This document shows, one piece after another, positions 19,244 to 28,049 of a stretch of DNA of 64,000 bases; positions within the stretch are counted from its first letter, which is position 1, and every line of letters starts with the position of its first letter. Origin of the DNA: Lactococcus nasutitermitis (GTDB lineage: Bacteria > Bacillota > Bacilli > Lactobacillales > Streptococcaceae); NCBI RefSeq assembly GCF_018403765.1, contig NZ_BOVQ01000008.1:1-64000 (forward strand), in the 5' to 3' direction. The notes under the pieces are model-generated. The model searched no databases. It was not told the origin of the DNA and was given only the letters and a program-made list of their open reading frames with translations. The position numbers and the translations under genes were made by a program.

Positions 19244-19399
19244 ATAATCTGAAATAATACTCACAAACAAATAATTATCGTGATCATTGTTGGTCTTAAT
19301 CATTACTGTAAAAATCCCTATTGTGAGAGATAGCCGTATCAATCTGCTTGAAACTTGTAATTATTATATTGGTCTTATCAATATCATCTTCTGTACCAG

Positions 19400-19798
19400 T
19401 TATTTGTTCAAAAAACATTGTCCTTTTTTAATTTCAACTGAGTTGCCATCAAAAAGAGTAATTTTCAAATTTTTTGCCGCTTGACAAAAAGCCACTTCTG
19501 GCGAACCATTGTTTACACTAATTTGAAATTTATTTGAGATTTCTAAGTTTTTGTGGAAATAGTAGTCGCTCGTTTTATTCGTATCGTTGCCGTACCATTG
19601 ATTATAGTTCTGTCCTTGATTGTCCGGATCTGGTACATACTCAAAACCTGAAGCTTCCAAATGTTTCTTTATGGCAGAAATAGAGAGAGTATTTGTTGAA
19701 AAACTATTTGAATGATTACTTGTTGTACTCTTTGTACAAGCAACTAATACCAATACTGCCACCATGAGCATTAAGGATAGTAAAATACTTTTTTTCAT
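19400..19798 (-). CDS. Putative lipoprotein
   Basis: The protein has 132 residues. A basic N-terminus (MKK), a hydrophobic core and the lipobox VLVAC at about residues 17-21 predict lipid attachment to cysteine 21. It is followed by a Ser/Thr/Asn-rich linker and a small globular domain with YNQWYGND. No family is recognised. The gene stands alone and its leader carries the second copy of the double-hairpin element, as does the leader of the membrane-protein gene at 15686-16255, which hints at shared control. Confidence 0.75.
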   Translation of the reverse strand: MKKSILLSLMLMVAVLVLVACTKSTTSNHSNSFSTNTLSISAIKKHLEASGFEYVPDPDNQGQNYNQWYGNDTNKTSDYYFHKNLEISNKFQISVNNGSPEVAFCQAAKNLKITLFDGNSVEIKKGQCFLNK

Positions 19799-19821
19799 AT
19801 TATATTAAAGCTTTCTTTTTT

Positions 19822-19862
19822 GACTTGGCAAAGTTAAGTCCTTAGGATAAGTATATCCTAAG
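19822..19862. repeat. Covarying double-hairpin element, copy 2
   Basis: The first arm GACTTG pairs with TAAGTC using a G-T pair. Hairpin 2 is CTTAGGATA/TATCCTAAG around AGTA (19841-19849 with 19854-19862). Relative to copy 1 both arms have changed, with pairing kept. Confidence 0.7.
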
Positions 19863-19947
19863 AACCATTACTAAAAGCAAGACGGAATTATTTAATTTCT
19901 GATATAATAAAAATTAAAATAATCAGCTTTATAGCTAGGAAAAAAAG

Positions 19948-20430
19948 ATGAAACTTTATATTATTGGTAGAGTAGCAAGTGGAAAAACTACTCTGGCGTG
20001 CAAAATTTCGGTGATGACTGGGACACATGTGTATCATTTGGATGATATTGTGCATCAGGCAGCACCTGCTGGCAATGGAAATATCAAACGTTCTGTTATT
20101 GAGCGGGAGCAATTTTTTCAAGAAATTTTGATGCAGGAAAGTTATATCATTGAAGATGTTGGACGAAAATGTTTTACACAAGGTTTACGAGAAGTTGACA
20201 CTGTTGTTTTGCTTGATTTACCGCAAAAACTATTGAAAAAACGGATTATTCTGCGTTTTATCAAGCAAAAACTCCATATTGAAAAAAGTTCTTATCGTCC
20301 AAGTTTACAGATGTTGCGAGCAATGTTTACATGGTTGAAAGAAAGTCCACGAGAAAAAGTCAAAGATTTACCTAATTTAGTTGTGTTGAAAAATAAAAAA
20401 GAAATCAAAAATTTTCTAAAAAACTTTTGA
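19948..20430 (+). CDS. P-loop kinase of the FlaR/topology-modulation type
   Basis: The protein has 160 residues. Walker A is GRVASGKTT at residues 7-15, followed by HLDDIVH, matching the small FlaR-like adenylate-kinase-fold proteins whose substrate is unknown. The C-terminal part is basic with several arginines that could form a lid. An extended -10 TGATATAAT lies near 19900-19908 and AGGAAAAAA precedes the ATG. It stands between a divergent lipoprotein gene and merR and probably has its own transcript. Confidence 0.75.
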   Translation: MKLYIIGRVASGKTTLACKISVMTGTHVYHLDDIVHQAAPAGNGNIKRSVIEREQFFQEILMQESYIIEDVGRKCFTQGLREVDTVVLLDLPQKLLKKRIILRFIKQKLHIEKSSYRPSLQMLRAMFTWLKESPREKVKDLPNLVVLKNKKEIKNFLKNF

Positions 20431-20431
20431 C

Positions 20432-20462
20432 TTGACTTGGAGTAACTCCAACCTGATATAAT
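20432..20462 (+). promoter_or_regulatory. MerR-type promoter and operator
   Basis: TTGACT (20432-20437) and TATAAT (20457-20462) are separated by 19 bases, the over-long spacer typical of MerR-activated promoters. The spacer region holds the dyad TTGGAGT-A-ACTCCAA at 20437-20451. Confidence 0.85.
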
Positions 20463-20488
20463 AAATTATCCTACTGAAAGGGGAAAAG

Positions 20489-20875
20489 ATGACCAGTATC
20501 ACGGAAATGGCGAAGTATTCAGGCTTATCGGCAGACACCTTGCGCTTTTATGAAAAAGAAGGTTTAATCCAAGTACCGCGAAATGCACGTGGTGTGCGGG
20601 ATTATGATGAAAGTGCGCGGCGTCAAGTTTACAGTGTGCGTTGTTACAGACGGGCTGGTTTACCGTTGGCGACAATTCGAGAACTATTAGTAGCACCTGA
20701 AAAACACACAGAGCATATTGATTTGCTGAAAACACATCGTGAGCAGGTGGTGGCGGATTTAGCTTCGCTCTCGGAAACGCTTGACTATCTTGACTATCGG
20801 ATTGCCCAATCGGAGGAAAATTTACCGGGCGAATTGGCTCGTATGGAAGACTGGGTGAAGCACTCAGCGACTTAG
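20489..20875 (+). CDS. MerR-family transcriptional regulator
   Basis: The protein has 128 residues. The N-terminal winged helix (ITEMAKYSGLSADTLRFYEKEGL) is diagnostic of MerR regulators; a coiled-coil dimer helix occupies about 75-120. Only one cysteine (VRCYRR) is present and lies in the DNA-binding half, so metal sensing is unlikely. It should bind the 19-bp-spacer promoter just upstream and control itself and the SnoaL-like gene 11 bases downstream. The inducer is unknown. Confidence 0.9.
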   Translation: MTSITEMAKYSGLSADTLRFYEKEGLIQVPRNARGVRDYDESARRQVYSVRCYRRAGLPLATIRELLVAPEKHTEHIDLLKTHREQVVADLASLSETLDYLDYRIAQSEENLPGELARMEDWVKHSAT

Positions 20876-20886
20876 AAAGAGGAAAA

Positions 20887-21204
20887 ATGAAATTACCAAA
20901 ACACATTGAGCAATTATTGGCTGCTCAAGCCAACTTTGATAGCAAGGCTTATGCGGCAAATTTTGCGGAGACAGCTGTTGTGACAGATGAGGGCGAGACT
21001 TATAGAGGACCTGCTGAGATTGAAACATGGAATCGGATGACAAATGCCAACTATCATACGGTTTACAAACCTGTCAACTTTGACGAAGAAAAAAATGTAC
21101 TTACTGTTGAAGTTTCAGGAACTTTTCCAGGAAGTCCGATTGTTTTACATCAGCATTATATTTTTGATGCTGCTGGAAAGATTATCAAGTGGGAAGTGCT
21201 TTAA
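20887..21204 (+). CDS. SnoaL/NTF2-like small protein
   Basis: The protein has 105 residues with a cone-shaped NTF2-like fold signature: an N-terminal helix, FAETAVVTDEGETYRGPAEIETW, and a C-terminal sheet ending FDAAGKIIKWEVL. Such proteins are enzymes or ligand binders of many kinds; the substrate cannot be told. GAAAGAGG precedes the ATG. It is co-transcribed with merR, which suggests it handles or accompanies the MerR-sensed compound. Confidence 0.75.
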   Translation: MKLPKHIEQLLAAQANFDSKAYAANFAETAVVTDEGETYRGPAEIETWNRMTNANYHTVYKPVNFDEEKNVLTVEVSGTFPGSPIVLHQHYIFDAAGKIIKWEVL

Positions 21205-21241
21205 AGTAAGGAAAAAGTTGAATTTTTTGTCAGAATATAAG

Positions 21242-21271
21242 AAAAGGCACAAGACTTTTTGCCTTTTTTTT
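21242..21271 (+). terminator. Terminator after the SnoaL-like gene
   Basis: AAAAGGCA pairs with TGCCTTTT, followed by T4. Confidence 0.85.
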
Positions 21272-21339
21272 GATAAAATAAATAGCAACAGCTGATTTTT
21301 AAAAGTCGGCCTTTTCTGCTTTTAGAAACTGAGGAAATG

Positions 21340-21906
21340 ATGACAAAAATGATTGTAGGCTTGGGCAATCCGGGCGATAAATATGAAAAAACAAAGCATA
21401 ATATGGGATTTATGGCGCTGGATTTGCTGGCGAAAGATCTTGATGCAACTTTTAAGATGGAAAAAACTTTTATCGCGGAAGTCGCAGAGACTTTTGTAAA
21501 CGGCGAAAAAGTGTTTCTCGTGAAACCTCAAACCTTTATGAATGAATCAGGGCGTGCGGTAAAGCCACTTTTGACTTATTATAATATTGATTCATCAGAT
21601 TTGACAGTGATTTTTGATGATATGGACTCGCCTGTCGGACGTGTTCGTTTGCGACAAAAAGGTTCTTCTGGCGGACACAACGGGATAAAATCTATCCTGA
21701 CACACGTCGGGACAGAGTATTTTAATCATGTCAAGATTGGGATTGGTCGTCCGAAACATGGAATGAAAGTTGTCAATCATGTGTTGACAGGTTTTGACAA
21801 TGAAGATGACACAGCAGCTTTTGACGGAATTGTCAAAGCGGTTGACGCGGTCAAATTTTACATTGACAACAACGATTTTGCGAAAGCGATGAATAAATAT
21901 AACTGA
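21340..21906 (+). CDS. pth: Peptidyl-tRNA hydrolase
   Basis: Pth recycles peptidyl-tRNA released from stalled ribosomes. The 188-residue protein begins [24 protein letters not shown], containing the catalytic histidine in KHNMGF and asparagine in [15 protein letters not shown] is also present. I choose the second of two adjacent ATGs because it lies five bases after GAGG and gives the usual family start. The stop overlaps the mfd start as TGATG, so the two genes are translationally coupled, the same order as in other lactococci and streptococci. Confidence 0.95.
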   Translation: MTKMIVGLGNPGDKYEKTKHNMGFMALDLLAKDLDATFKMEKTFIAEVAETFVNGEKVFLVKPQTFMNESGRAVKPLLTYYNIDSSDLTVIFDDMDSPVGRVRLRQKGSSGGHNGIKSILTHVGTEYFNHVKIGIGRPKHGMKVVNHVLTGFDNEDDTAAFDGIVKAVDAVKFYIDNNDFAKAMNKYN

Positions 21907-24900
21907 TGAAACTAATTGAATTTTTTGACCAAAATCTAAATATCCAAGCTTGGGAACGCGGATTTGCCAAGCAGGAGCGCACACTTTTGACAGGTCTGTC
22001 AGGAACGGCGAAAGCGCTGGTTATGACAAATGCTTATGAAAATACACCTGACAAATACGTGATTGTGACAGACAATCAGTTTCACGCGAATGAACTTTAC
22101 GATGAGCTGTCAACCTTGCTGGGTGAGGAAAAAGTGTTTCAGTTTTTCTCGGACGATAATGTTTACGCAGAGTTTGCGATAGCCAGTAAAGACAGAATTG
22201 CTTATCGCCTTGAAGCCTTAAATTTCCTGTTGGATAAAGAAGCAACAGGCTTTTTGGTTGTGCCATTTATGGCGCTGCGCAGTTATTTGCCAACACCTGA
22301 AAATTATCAAGAAAACTATCTTTTACTGGCGCAGGGCGATGAATTTCCACTGTCAAATTTGCTAGAACTACTGACAAATGCAGGCTATGAGCGGACACAG
22401 CGTGTGATGACACCTGGCGAATTTTCTCAACGAGGCGATATTGTTGACCTTTATCCTTTGGATGCAGAAAATCCTGTGCGTTTGGAATTTTTCAGTGATG
22501 AAGTTGACACGATTCGCAGCTTTGATGTGGAGAGCCAGCGTTCTTTGACAAGTCTGTCAACACTTGAAATCTATCCTGCTAACGACTTTTTATTGACCGC
22601 TGACGAGTTTACACATGGTGTAAACCTTTTGACGAAACTGTCAAAAAAAGTAACAGATGAAAAAGAGAAATCTTATTTTGACGAACTGATTGCTGCTAGT
22701 TCTAATCATTATTATCATCAAGATTTACGAAAATTTGCTGAGTATTTTTATGAAAAAGCAACGTCATTGTTGGATTATTTCCCGAAAAATAGTCAGATTT
22801 TCATTGATGATTTTCAAAAAGTCAATGAGATGAATAATAAAATTGAGCTGGAATTGGCTGATTTTATTCTCTCTGAGAAGACGATGTTTCGTAGTTTTGA
22901 TGGACAAAAATATCTGCTGGATACGATTTCCAAAGTTCGTAGTCACAAGCCTGCTACCTTTTTCTCGAATTTTCAAAAAGGATTGGGCAATATCAAATTT
23001 GATAAATTGTACACTTTCAATGAACATTCGATGCAACAATTTTTTGGACAAATGGAACTTTTTTACACAGAAGTGGAACGTTTTGTCAAACAAGAGTTTA
23101 CAGTTGTTTTGACAGTTTCGTCAGAAAAACTTCGTCAGAGTTTACAAGAATTAGAACTTGATTTACACGAAGTTGACAGTGATGCGCTACAAACAGGACA
23201 AATCAATCTCATCGCACTCAATCTGTCCAACGGATTTAACTTCATTGACGAAAAATTAGTCGTGATGACGGAGAAAGAAATCTTCGGTAAGGTCAGAAAA
23301 AAACGCGCGCGCAGACTCAACATTACTAACGCAGAACGTCTTAAAGATTACAATGAACTCGAAGTTGGCGATTATGTCGTCCATAAAAATCACGGCATTG
23401 GGAAGTACATGGGTATCCAGACCATTGAAATATCTGGGATGCACCGCGATTATCTAACCATCCAATATGACCATGGTGATACGATTTCTGTGCCAGTTGA
23501 CCATTTGGAACTGCTCAGTAAATATTCCGCAGGCGAGGGCAAAAAGCCGAAAATCAATAAGCTTAACGACGGACGTTGGCGTAGAACAATGACTTCTGTC
23601 AGCAAGCAGGTTGAAGATATTTCAGAAGACCTCATCCAGCTTTATGCAGAAAGGCAGGCACAGAAAGGCTTTGCATTTTCCGCGGACGACAGCAACCAGG
23701 AAGAATTTGACGGTGGTTTTGCTTATGTTGAAACCGATGACCAGCTCCGTTCGGTCAATGAAATCAAGCAGGACATGGAAAAAGAACGTCCAATGGACCG
23801 TTTACTTGTCGGTGATGTTGGTTTTGGGAAGACCGAAGTTGCGATGCGCGCTGCTTTTAAAGCAATCAATGATGGCAAGCAAGTTGCTGTGCTTGTCCCA
23901 ACAACCGTGCTTGCTGAGCAGCATTATCAAACGATGACCGAGCGCTTTGTCAACTTTGGTGTCAACGTAGCGGTTCTCAGTCGTTTTCAAACGAAGTCCG
24001 AACAAGCTGAAATCCTAGCAAAATTGCGTAAAGGCAGGATTGATTTAATTATCGGCACGCACCGTCTGCTATCAAAGGATATTGTCTTTTTTGATTTAGG
24101 ACTGATGATTATTGATGAGGAGCAACGTTTTGGTGTCAAGCATAAGGAACGGTTGAAAGAATTAAAAACGCAGGTTGACGTGTTGACATTGACAGCGACA
24201 CCGATTCCGAGGACTTTACATATGTCAATGCTGGGTATTCGTGACTTGTCCGTCATTGAAACACCGCCGACAAACCGTTATCCTGTGCAAACTTATGTCA
24301 TGGAGACCAACTACGGTGTTATTCGTGATGCTGTGCTCCGTGAAATTTCACGTGGTGGACAGGTTTACTACGTTTACAATCGCGTTGACACGATTGAGCA
24401 AAAAGTGTCACAGCTGGAAGAACTCATTCCTGAGGCACGGATTGGTTATATTCACGGACAAATGAGTGAAGTTCAGCTTGAAAATACACTGCTCAGCTTT
24501 ATCGCGGGGGATTACGATGTTTTAGTTGCAACAACCATCATCGAAACCGGAGTTGACATTCCCAATGCGAATACACTTTTTATCGAAAATGCTGATGCGA
24601 TGGGCTTGTCCCAGCTTTACCAGCTTCGTGGACGTGTTGGACGCACAAACCGCGTGGCTTATGCGTATTTCATGTATCGACCAGAAAAAATCCTCTCGGA
24701 AGTTTCTGAAAAACGGCTGGACGCCATCAAAGGCTTTACAGAGCTTGGTTCTGGCTTTAAGATTGCCATGCGTGATTTGTCCATTCGTGGTGCGGGAAAT
24801 CTACTCGGCGCTGAGCAATCTGGTTTTATTGACAGCATTGGTTTTGACTTGTATTCTCAACTACTGGAAGAGGCTGTGCATAAGCGCATGGGCGACAGTC

Positions 24901-25388
24901 ATGTGAAACGTAAGTCAAATTCCGAAATTTTGCTGGAGTTAGATGCTTTTATTCCAGAATATTATATCGCAGATGAACGACAAAAAATCGAGATTTACAA
25001 GCGTATTCGCCAGATTGATTCGCGAAAAACCTATGAAGAAATTCAAGAAGAACTGCTTGATCGCTTTGGCGAATATCCTGATGAAGTCGCTTATCTACTC
25101 GAAATCGGTTTATTGAAATATTTTGCTGACAATGCGCTCGTCGAAAAAATAGAGAAATCAAAATTTGAAGTCAATTTGAGCATGGAAAAATCCGCGAACA
25201 CAATGTATGACCCTCAAGAATATTTTGAGGCACTAGCAAGAACAACGCTCAAGGCAAATGTTGGTGAAAAATATGGGCACATGACTTTTAGATTTAAGAT
25301 TGAAGAACGTAATAGCGTTGTTCTATTGAGTGAAATTATGAATTTTGTGGAGGAATTGTCACATTTACGTAATAAACATGAAAAATAA
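21906..25388 (+). CDS. mfd: Transcription-repair coupling factor Mfd
   Basis: Mfd removes RNA polymerase stalled at lesions and recruits UvrA. The 1160-residue protein has the UvrB-homology region at the N-terminus, the polymerase-interacting domain (YVVHKNHGIGKYMG), a RecG-like helicase with GDVGFGKTEVAMRAA (Walker A) and DEEQRFGV (motif II), the translocation motif region LRGRVGRTNR, and the C-terminal TRCF domain. A P2 palindrome is read in frame as FTHGVNL (22607-22625), and P1-like copies lie near 22543-22562 and 22627-22646. Confidence 0.97.
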   Translation: MKLIEFFDQNLNIQAWERGFAKQERTLLTGLSGTAKALVMTNAYENTPDKYVIVTDNQFHANELYDELSTLLGEEKVFQFFSDDNVYAEFAIASKDRIAYRLEALNFLLDKEATGFLVVPFMALRSYLPTPENYQENYLLLAQGDEFPLSNLLELLTNAGYERTQRVMTPGEFSQRGDIVDLYPLDAENPVRLEFFSDEVDTIRSFDVESQRSLTSLSTLEIYPANDFLLTADEFTHGVNLLTKLSKKVTDEKEKSYFDELIAASSNHYYHQDLRKFAEYFYEKATSLLDYFPKNSQIFIDDFQKVNEMNNKIELELADFILSEKTMFRSFDGQKYLLDTISKVRSHKPATFFSNFQKGLGNIKFDKLYTFNEHSMQQFFGQMELFYTEVERFVKQEFTVVLTVSSEKLRQSLQELELDLHEVDSDALQTGQINLIALNLSNGFNFIDEKLVVMTEKEIFGKVRKKRARRLNITNAERLKDYNELEVGDYVVHKNHGIGKYMGIQTIEISGMHRDYLTIQYDHGDTISVPVDHLELLSKYSAGEGKKPKINKLNDGRWRRTMTSVSKQVEDISEDLIQLYAERQAQKGFAFSADDSNQEEFDGGFAYVETDDQLRSVNEIKQDMEKERPMDRLLVGDVGFGKTEVAMRAAFKAINDGKQVAVLVPTTVLAEQHYQTMTERFVNFGVNVAVLSRFQTKSEQAEILAKLRKGRIDLIIGTHRLLSKDIVFFDLGLMIIDEEQRFGVKHKERLKELKTQVDVLTLTATPIPRTLHMSMLGIRDLSVIETPPTNRYPVQTYVMETNYGVIRDAVLREISRGGQVYYVYNRVDTIEQKVSQLEELIPEARIGYIHGQMSEVQLENTLLSFIAGDYDVLVATTIIETGVDIPNANTLFIENADAMGLSQLYQLRGRVGRTNRVAYAYFMYRPEKILSEVSEKRLDAIKGFTELGSGFKIAMRDLSIRGAGNLLGAEQSGFIDSIGFDLYSQLLEEAVHKRMGDSHVKRKSNSEILLELDAFIPEYYIADERQKIEIYKRIRQIDSRKTYEEIQEELLDRFGEYPDEVAYLLEIGLLKYFADNALVEKIEKSKFEVNLSMEKSANTMYDPQEYFEALARTTLKANVGEKYGHMTFRFKIEERNSVVLLSEIMNFVEELSHLRNKHEK
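22607..22625. repeat. P2 palindrome inside mfd
   Basis: GTTTACA, CATGG, TGTAAAC, translated as FTHGVN. It is followed within two bases by a P1-like variant that reads LLTKLSKK. Confidence 0.6.
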
Positions 25389-25398
25389 TAGAAAAAGG

Positions 25399-25420
25399 TT
25401 TTTGACAGAACTGTCAAAAA
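25399..25420. terminator. P1 palindrome after mfd
   Basis: Perfect TTTTTGACAG, AA, CTGTCAAAAA, eleven bases after the mfd stop; a likely terminator. Confidence 0.75.
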
Positions 25421-25479
25421 ATATTTTCTAATTTCAGTCTCATTTTAGCCTAGTTTTAGTGAGATTTAAGTAAGGGAAG

Positions 25480-25583
25480 TTATACTATATTTATTCCAAT
25501 AAAATTTTTCATATCCGAGGGACTTCATCCTTTGGAAAGTTTACTCCTTAAAAAACGACTGGCTGGTTACCGGTCGTTTTTGC
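25480..25583 (+). ncRNA. Candidate small RNA between mfd and the S4 gene
   Basis: A possible -10 TATACT is at 25481-25486. A hairpin CCGAGGGA, CTTCA, TCCTTTGG follows, and then AAAACGAC...GTCGTTTTT with a T run ending near 25582. It is not a known RNA family to me. The -35 is poor, so this could instead be an untranscribed remnant. Confidence 0.3.
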
Positions 25584-25605
25584 TTTTTGACAAAACTGTC
25601 AAAAA
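25584..25605. repeat. P1 variant in the mfd-S4 gene gap
   Basis: TTTTTGACA, AAAC, TGTCAAAAA. Confidence 0.75.
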
Positions 25606-25662
25606 ATTTTGCAAAAGAAGCCCGTCTTTTAACGCTTAGCCGTTTTTTTATTTTTGGAAATA

Positions 25663-25671
25663 TGTTATAAT
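25663..25671 (+). promoter_or_regulatory. Extended -10 promoter giving a leaderless S4-gene mRNA
   Basis: TGTTATAAT ends six bases before the ATG at 25678, so transcription should begin at or beside the A of ATG. There is no ribosome site. Confidence 0.65.
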
Positions 25672-25677
25672 CAAAGC

Positions 25678-25953
25678 ATGAGATTAGACAAGTTTTTAAA
25701 AGTTTCACGCTTAATCAAGCGCCGTACAGTTGCCAAAGAAGTTGCAGATAAAGGACGTATAAAAATCAACGGAAAACTCGCAAAAAGTTCGAGTGATGTA
25801 AAATTTGATGATTTGCTCACCATCCGTTTCGGCAATAAAATCGTAGAAGCACGCGTGCAAGAAACAAAAGAATTTACTCGCAAAGAAGATGCTGAAAAAA
25901 TGTACACAATCGTGAGTGAAAATAGAATACAAGAGGAAAAAAGAGATGACTAA
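25678..25953 (+). CDS. S4-domain RNA-binding protein (RqcP/YabO family)
   Basis: The product has 91 residues. The S4 domain [16 protein letters not shown] with [11 protein letters not shown] matches YabO/RqcP, which binds the 50S subunit and helps RqcH in ribosome quality control. The ATG at 25678 is chosen from homology; no Shine-Dalgarno precedes it and the -10 element lies six bases upstream, so the mRNA is probably leaderless. The end overlaps ftsB by eight bases. Order S4 gene, ftsB, S1 gene is conserved across Firmicutes. Confidence 0.9.
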   Translation: MRLDKFLKVSRLIKRRTVAKEVADKGRIKINGKLAKSSSDVKFDDLLTIRFGNKIVEARVQETKEFTRKEDAEKMYTIVSENRIQEEKRDD

Positions 25954-26317
25954 GCAAGTAATTCGCTTGGAAAATGATTTTACAAACGAAAAATTGCGAC
26001 AAAAAACAGAGCAACAAGCTCCTAAACGCAGACATTTAGGACTTATTTTGGTAGTTGCGATGATTCTTTTTAGTCTTGCGAGTATCAGCTTGGTTCGTTC
26101 CTATCAAAATCTCCAAAAACAGCTGGTTTTGGAGCAGAAAACGATTAAACAACATGACAGTATGACCCAGAAAGTAACCAGCCAGAGCCAAGAAATTCAA
26201 AAATTACAAGACCCAAATTTCCTCCAAAAATATGCACGAACGACAGATGATTATTCACAAAGTGGAGAAAAAATATTTACAACACCTAGTTCAAAAGGGA
26301 CAGGAGCAAATCCGTGA
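25946..26317 (+). CDS. divIC: Septum formation protein FtsB/DivIC
   Basis: DivIC is a bitopic cell-division protein acting with FtsL and DivIB at the septum. From the ATG at 25946, which follows AGAGGAAA, the product has 123 residues. It has a cytoplasmic N-terminus, one membrane helix ([17 protein letters not shown], about 31-48), an extracellular coiled coil ([17 protein letters not shown]) and a C-terminal tail. It overlaps the S4 gene by eight bases and the S1 gene by four. Confidence 0.9.
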   Translation: MTKQVIRLENDFTNEKLRQKTEQQAPKRRHLGLILVVAMILFSLASISLVRSYQNLQKQLVLEQKTIKQHDSMTQKVTSQSQEIQKLQDPNFLQKYARTTDDYSQSGEKIFTTPSSKGTGANP

Positions 26318-26655
26318 TTGGACAAATCGTAAATATCACGAAATTTGGCTTGTTTGTGAACTTTGTAATTACTGACAGCGACTCTGTCAGCAATTTTGAT
26401 ATTTTTGACAGTTCTGTCAAAAAAAATAAGAAGCAAAAAGGACTTTTACGCTGGTCGTCCTTACCGAAAAAGCACTTAAAATATCAAGTTGGCGACTTCA
26501 TTGGAATTGACATTGCAGAAATCAATGATAATGGAAAAATAGATTTAAAATTTATTGAAAAAGATTTTCAAAAAACATTCGGTGATTTCATAGGAGTAAG
26601 CACCGAAAGACTTGAAGAATTAGAAAAGAAAAATAAGGAGTTACGGCAGCTGTGA
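26314..26655 (+). CDS. S1-domain RNA-binding protein with a repeat-derived loop
   Basis: The product has 113 residues with a GTG start in a GTGA overlap with the ftsB stop. The S1 beta-barrel is recognisable as [17 protein letters not shown] and KGLLRWSSLP...VGDFIGIDIAEINDNGKIDLKF. Between these lies an insertion of about 22 residues, including FDIFDSSVKKNKK, encoded by two GACAG/CTGTC palindromes (26371-26395 region and 26402-26423). The equivalent gene in relatives (YabR/YugI type) has a short loop there. It is co-translated with its neighbours. Confidence 0.8.
   Translation: MIGQIVNITKFGLFVNFVITDSDSVSNFDIFDSSVKKNKKQKGLLRWSSLPKKHLKYQVGDFIGIDIAEINDNGKIDLKFIEKDFQKTFGDFIGVSTERLEELEKKNKELRQL
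26402..26423. repeat. P1 palindrome inserted in the S1-domain gene
   Basis: Perfect TTTTTGACAG, TT, CTGTCAAAAA, read as FDSSVKK. A second imperfect GACAG...CTGTC pair lies about 20 bases upstream. Confidence 0.85.
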
Positions 26656-28049
26656 CCACAAAAAAAGGAAATCTAAATGATGGAAGAAGCGTTTATTTAC
26701 ACGGAAAAAAAGTCAAGGATATGGCAGCAGAACCTGTTTTTTCAAAAACACTCAGCTATATCCAAAAATACTATGATTTAAATGCCTCTGACACCATGTT
26801 TTTACCACCAAAAACCCATGAAGATTTAGTGAAAAAACGAGAAATTTATGAAAAAGTTTCGCGTGAAAGTTACGGTTTTCTGGGACGTACACCAGATTTT
26901 ATCAACACAGGCATTGCAATTTTGGATGCTTACGCAGACGTTTTAGGAGCAGACGAACGGACAAATTATGCCCAAAATGCTAAAAATTGGGCAAAACGTG
27001 TGAAAAGCGAAGATTTATTCATTTCTCATGCCATTCAAAATCCGCAAGTTGACCGCTCAAAAGGCTTAACAGAACTTCTTTCAGATGGTCAAGAATTTGC
27101 TGCTGTCTGGATAAAAGAAAAACGTCCAGATGGTGTGATTGTTCGTGGTGCCAAGCAGGTCAATACACTCGCCCCTCTAGCAGATGAACTTTTGGTGTTC
27201 AACCTACCAGGACTTGCGCCAGCAGATAAAGATTTCGCTCTTGCCTTTTCACTTCCGCTTGCCACAGCTGGTGTCAAAGTTGTCTGTCGCAAACCGACGA
27301 TGAAAACAGATTATTCACTCAAAGATTATCCACTTTCAGGTGCCTTCGATGAGATGGACGCTTTCATCATCTTAGACGACGTTTTCGTTCCCAATGAATC
27401 CCTGTTCGTTTGTGGCTCCGTAGAAAAATCAAACGCCTTTTTCCCGGGCAGCGGATTTTTTGTTCATACCGCTCATCAAGACGAAGTCCGAGGTTTTGTA
27501 AAACTAGAGTTTGTCACAGCTTTAGCCGTTCGTCTCGCTGAAAAACTTGGTCTCAGCCAGTTTTTACGTGTTCAAGAAATGCTAGGTTCTCTGACTGTCA
27601 ATCTTGAAATGATTAAGTCAAGCATTATCGCTAGTGAAGTCACAGCCCACATGGAAAATGGTGTCCTAACACCCAATATGCAGGTTTTACTTGCCGTTCG
27701 TGCCAGTCTGACAAATTATTACGACGAAGCTTTACGTGCGATTGCAGAATTTGCAAGTGGCTCTATTGTAGGTGTTCCAGACTTTCGTGAGTTTGAAAAT
27801 GAAGAAATTGCTGACATTTTAAAAGCAAGTATGACAAGTCCATTGATAAATGCCGAAGACCGCGCTCTTTTGCTCAATCTTGCATGGGATATCACAGGAG
27901 AAAGTTTTGGGCAACGTCAACGTACTTATGAATTTCTCCACGGCGGCAATCCAATGTGGATTAAAAATATGCACTGGCAAAGTGAAGATTTAACATCAGC
28001 TTACCAGATGTTGGATAAGGTTTTAGAAAATGCAAAATCTGAAAAATAA
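26652..28049 (+). CDS. HpaB-family flavin-dependent monooxygenase/dehydratase-like protein
   Basis: The product has 465 residues with a GTG start in a GTGA overlap. It has the N-terminal and C-terminal domains of the 4-hydroxyphenylacetate 3-hydroxylase (HpaB) and 4-hydroxybutyryl-CoA dehydratase group: SYGFLGRTPDF, IILDDVFVPNESLF and HGGNPMWIKNMHW. Members bind FADH2 from a separate reductase; no reductase gene is seen here. The substrate is unknown. Its place between the S1 gene and the serine hydrolase/tilS genes is unusual for a metabolic enzyme, yet it is tightly coupled, so it is expressed with the housekeeping operon. Confidence 0.85.
   Translation: MTTKKGNLNDGRSVYLHGKKVKDMAAEPVFSKTLSYIQKYYDLNASDTMFLPPKTHEDLVKKREIYEKVSRESYGFLGRTPDFINTGIAILDAYADVLGADERTNYAQNAKNWAKRVKSEDLFISHAIQNPQVDRSKGLTELLSDGQEFAAVWIKEKRPDGVIVRGAKQVNTLAPLADELLVFNLPGLAPADKDFALAFSLPLATAGVKVVCRKPTMKTDYSLKDYPLSGAFDEMDAFIILDDVFVPNESLFVCGSVEKSNAFFPGSGFFVHTAHQDEVRGFVKLEFVTALAVRLAEKLGLSQFLRVQEMLGSLTVNLEMIKSSIIASEVTAHMENGVLTPNMQVLLAVRASLTNYYDEALRAIAEFASGSIVGVPDFREFENEEIADILKASMTSPLINAEDRALLLNLAWDITGESFGQRQRTYEFLHGGNPMWIKNMHWQSEDLTSAYQMLDKVLENAKSEK

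Noticed and set aside
25654-25677. TTG start giving eight extra residues to the S4 protein
   Set aside because: It lies upstream of the -10 element and the extra residues are not in the family.
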